From Saccharothrix violaceirubra (GTDB lineage Bacteria; Actinomycetota; Actinomycetes; Mycobacteriales; Pseudonocardiaceae), in contig NZ_JACHJS010000001.1 in the NCBI RefSeq assembly GCF_014203755.1, positions 6,386,001 to 6,450,000 of the forward strand: a stretch of 64,000 bases of DNA, read 5' to 3'. Within the stretch, counting starts at the first letter, position 1. Each line of letters begins with the position of its first letter. Shown in pieces: positions 61,916 to 64,000 of the stretch. Both the position numbers and the translations under genes were made by a program. The notes beneath the pieces were generated by a model. That model was not told the DNA's origin and made no database searches. It worked only from the letters and a program-made list of their open reading frames with translations.

Positions 61916-63372
61916 GCCGCCTCCTGCCACTGGTCGCCGTCGTCGGGCAGTTCGTGGACCTGGCCGTAGGTCAGGTAGTCGCGCAGCTCCACCAGATCGG
62001 CATCGGTCACGTGGAAGGCGCGGGCACGCTCCGGTTCGCGGCGGTCGTCCTGCTTCACCCAGGCGACACCGGGGGTGTCCTCGCCGATCTCATGCGCGGC
62101 AGCCCCGCGTTCCCGCACGCCGTCGCCGAGGACCATGTCCACCTGGCCCGGTTCGTCCAGGCGCAGCGCCACACGGGTGGAGAACAGGTGCCGGAACCCG
62201 ACGACCTCCTTGCGCGGGTCCTGCACCAGACCCACCACCGCAAAGCCCGGCGCCCGGCCCTGCGAGGTGATCGTCTGCACCGCCCGCACCGCGCGTTCCC
62301 GCAGGCCCTTGTCCGGCTGGTAGGCGACCAGGTCCGCGAGTTCGTCCACCACCAGCACGGTGAACGGCTCACCGGCCGACCGCGTCCACAGGCGTCGGAC
62401 ACCCCGGTAGCGGGAAGCGCGTTCCTTGACCTCAGCGGCGACGGCCTCCAACAGCGCGACCGCGTCGGGTCCGTTGTCGTAGACGACGCGGTCGAACGCC
62501 TCCGGGCACTGCCCCAGCTCCATCCCGCCCTTCGGGTCGATGCCGACCAGGCGGACCAGACCCGCCCGCACCGCCGGGGCCAGGAACCAGATCAGCGACC
62601 ACAGCACCGAGCCCTTGCCCGCGCCGGGCACGCCGACCACCAGGACCTGGGCGCCCAGCAACCGCAGCCGCCACGGACGCCCCGACTCCGTCACGCCGAC
62701 GACCACCCGGCGGAAGTCCACCTCGACCCCGCCCAGCGGCGGCACGGCGACCGGCCGGGCCAACGGGTCCGAGTGCACGAGGTCCAGCTCCACCACCCGG
62801 GGCCGCAGCACCCGCACCCGACACGACCGGGCGCCGAACGAGTGCGCCAACCCCTCCCGCCGCGCCTCCCACGCCTCCGGCGCCTGGCCGGGAACCATCC
62901 GCACCCGGACCCGGTCCCGCCACCCCTCCGACCGCACCCGCCGCAACCGGGGCCGGTACTCACGCCCCCGGTCCCGACCGACCAGGCCCGACAACCGCAC
63001 CACCGACCGCCACCGGGGCACGTACACCGTCGCCCGCCGCCACTCCGTCACCACCCGCAGCCAGAACCACCGCAGGAACGACCGCCGCCACAGCCCCCAC
63101 CACAACTCCAGGGCCGCCACCAGCGACAACAACGCCAGGACCAACGGCGACAACCCGAACCGCCACCAGACCCACGCCGAGCCCGCGAGCACCACGGCGG
63201 CGATCGGGTACCGCAGCACGACGAACACCAGCCGCACCACCGCCACGACCAGCGACCACACCAGGAAGACCAGCACGGCCAACCACCGCAGCCGTCCCGG
63301 CATCAACATCCACCACGGCACACGCGGCCGGGCGCCCTCGAACGGGGCCGGATCGACCCACCGCCCGCTCAT
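61912..63372 (-). CDS. traSA: TraSA-like FtsK/SpoIIIE transfer ATPase of element A
   Basis: 486 residues. Three hydrophobic segments (about 30-55, 58-78, 80-95), Walker A VVGVPGAGKGSVLW, GIDPKGGMELGQCP, Walker B FTVLVVDELADLVAY, VGLVQDPRKEVV and STRVALRLDEPGQVDMVLG, all typical of pSAM2-type TraSA. It transfers the double-stranded element between cells. ATG 63372 has GGGGGTG upstream. Coupled to repSA. Confidence 0.93.
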   Translation of the reverse strand: MSGRWVDPAPFEGARPRVPWWMLMPGRLRWLAVLVFLVWSLVVAVVRLVFVVLRYPIAAVVLAGSAWVWWRFGLSPLVLALLSLVAALELWWGLWRRSFLRWFWLRVVTEWRRATVYVPRWRSVVRLSGLVGRDRGREYRPRLRRVRSEGWRDRVRVRMVPGQAPEAWEARREGLAHSFGARSCRVRVLRPRVVELDLVHSDPLARPVAVPPLGGVEVDFRRVVVGVTESGRPWRLRLLGAQVLVVGVPGAGKGSVLWSLIWFLAPAVRAGLVRLVGIDPKGGMELGQCPEAFDRVVYDNGPDAVALLEAVAAEVKERASRYRGVRRLWTRSAGEPFTVLVVDELADLVAYQPDKGLRERAVRAVQTITSQGRAPGFAVVGLVQDPRKEVVGFRHLFSTRVALRLDEPGQVDMVLGDGVRERGAAAHEIGEDTPGVAWVKQDDRREPERARAFHVTDADLVELRDYLTYGQVHELPDDGDQWQEAA

Positions 63373-63642
63373 CGCGCACCCCCGGCAGCGGTGCGGTCGG
63401 ACGGCTTCCACTCGGTTGGGGCAGTGCCGCGACTTGACGCGCCACCCCCGGGGAGCACTACGCTTGACATGACCGAAACCCCTTGTGTGTCAACGAAAAC
63501 GCGTGAGGAAACCGGTCGATGTGTCGTCGGTGGACAGTCCCCGGGCCCGCCAAGACTTGAGGACTTCCGCCGACGACCACACCACCGGTGGTCGTCCTAT
63601 TCGGTTGGACGAGGGGGCACGGCCGACGCCGCACCCCGACCG
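63373..63642. promoter_or_regulatory. Upstream region of traSA-repSA
   Basis: 270 bp. TTGACA (63464-63469) and TGTCAA (63488-63493) form an inverted pair; on the minus strand the second reads TTGACA and could be a -35 box. Hairpin GACGACCAC/GTGGTCGTC at 63572-63596 may end the next gene. Confidence 0.4.
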
Positions 63643-63966
63643 TCATCCGTTGTTCTCGAACCTCTCCCGCCAGGCCGCGCGCCCGGCGTCGGTCAGCCGG
63701 AAGAACTTGCGCGGAATCGACCGCGTGGCGTCCTCCTCGATCCGCACCGTCAGATGCCCCACGGCGACCAGATCACGGCACACCAGCCGCACCGTCGAGC
63801 AGTTCAGCCCCGCCGTGTCACCCAAGTCCCGGGCCGTCCACGACCGACGCCCACCGGCCAACAGCCGACCCACGACCTGTTCCAGCGAGTACACCGAGTA
63901 CCCGATCGCGTCCGTACTTCGGGCGAGCCCGTCGGCCAGCCGCGCACCCATCACCGCGTCCGTCAA
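63643..63966 (-). CDS. Winged-helix DNA-binding protein, possibly partial
   Basis: About 107 residues: YSLEQVVGRLLAGGRRSWTAR, DLGDTAGLNCSTVRLVCRDL, then KFFRLTDAGRAAWRERF, a MarR/PadR-like winged helix. The frame remains open to the right edge (VWRDRFYRADALTDA), so the true start may lie beyond 64,000; TTG 63966 and ATG 63951 are internal options. It is probably a regulator of element A. Confidence 0.6.
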   Translation of the reverse strand: MTDAVMGARLADGLARSTDAIGYSVYSLEQVVGRLLAGGRRSWTARDLGDTAGLNCSTVRLVCRDLVAVGHLTVRIEEDATRSIPRKFFRLTDAGRAAWRERFENNG

Positions 63967-64000
63967 GGCATCCGCCCGGTAGAACCGGTCCCGCCAGACC

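Larger units (their letters stand above)
46744..64000. mobile_element. Element A: AICE-type integrative element at tRNA-Arg (right end outside window)
   Basis: On the minus strand the order is traSA - repSA - xis - int - tRNA-Arg, the usual order of actinomycete integrative and conjugative elements. repSA is interrupted by element B and int carries a frameshift, so this copy probably cannot replicate or excise by itself. A second copy of the tRNA 3' end (attR) is not seen before 64,000, so the element extends further. The left boundary is set at the tRNA end; the exact att core is not determinable from one side. Confidence 0.8.

Overview
The window is high-GC actinobacterial chromosome, most probably from the Pseudonocardiales (an Actinosynnema/Saccharothrix/Lentzea-like organism). 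The reasons are the strong GC3 bias, frequent GTG starts with 4-bp ATGA/GTGA gene overlaps, WhiB- and RepSA-type genes, a streptomycete-type van cluster, and a block of genes in the order known from Mycobacterium tuberculosis around mprAB. The exact genus cannot be fixed from the sequence alone.

Layout. Bases 1-23,000 look accessory. They hold the start of an endonuclease Q-like PHP gene, a DUF6119 protein, an IS5-type insertion sequence, a Crp/Fnr regulator coupled to a nucleotidyl-cyclase-like gene, and a complete vancomycin-resistance set (vanRS facing vanXAH). These are followed by a PucR regulator and an eleven-gene stress block: hsp20, a YflT-like gene, dnaK, grpE, cbpA, cbpM, clpB, a thioredoxin, a UBP zinc finger, a three-domain FAD oxidoreductase, and a broken STAS gene. 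A tRNA-Ala gene marks the change to core genome.

Bases 23,500-46,700 are conserved core. They carry glpR/sepX-rimJ-moeA/glp-galU, 5-formyl-THF cyclo-ligase, an FmdB protein and a SAF protein. A short orphan type I-E-like CRISPR array follows, then mscL, mogA, htrA, galT and mprBA. Next come TRIC, Eis-like, hydroxyacyl-CoA dehydrogenase, phosphatase, BluB, GGDEF, LuxR, FkbM and AraC genes. Two intergenic clusters of an exact 22-bp-period repeat flank part of this block.

Bases 46,744-64,000 are two nested integrative elements. Element A is an AICE-type element at a tRNA-Arg(CCT) gene, with int, xis, repSA and traSA; its right end lies outside the window. Its tyrosine integrase is frameshifted, and its replication initiator gene repSA is split in two by element B. 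Element B is 11.8 kb long (about 49,036-60,825) and carries a large serine integrase, its own FtsK-type transfer ATPase operon (with HTH, WhiB-like and small membrane proteins), a Fic-like protein and a lower-GC cargo (Imm1-like, phosphotransferase, XRE-TPR regulator). The two junctions can be read directly. Removing element B restores the repSA frame exactly at a GYLTKYLTKSI motif, and rejoining the element ends gives an attP-like site with perfect 13-bp inverted arms around a central TA. Element B therefore appears to be a mobile element that parasitises the replication gene of another mobile element. This is the most unusual feature of the window.
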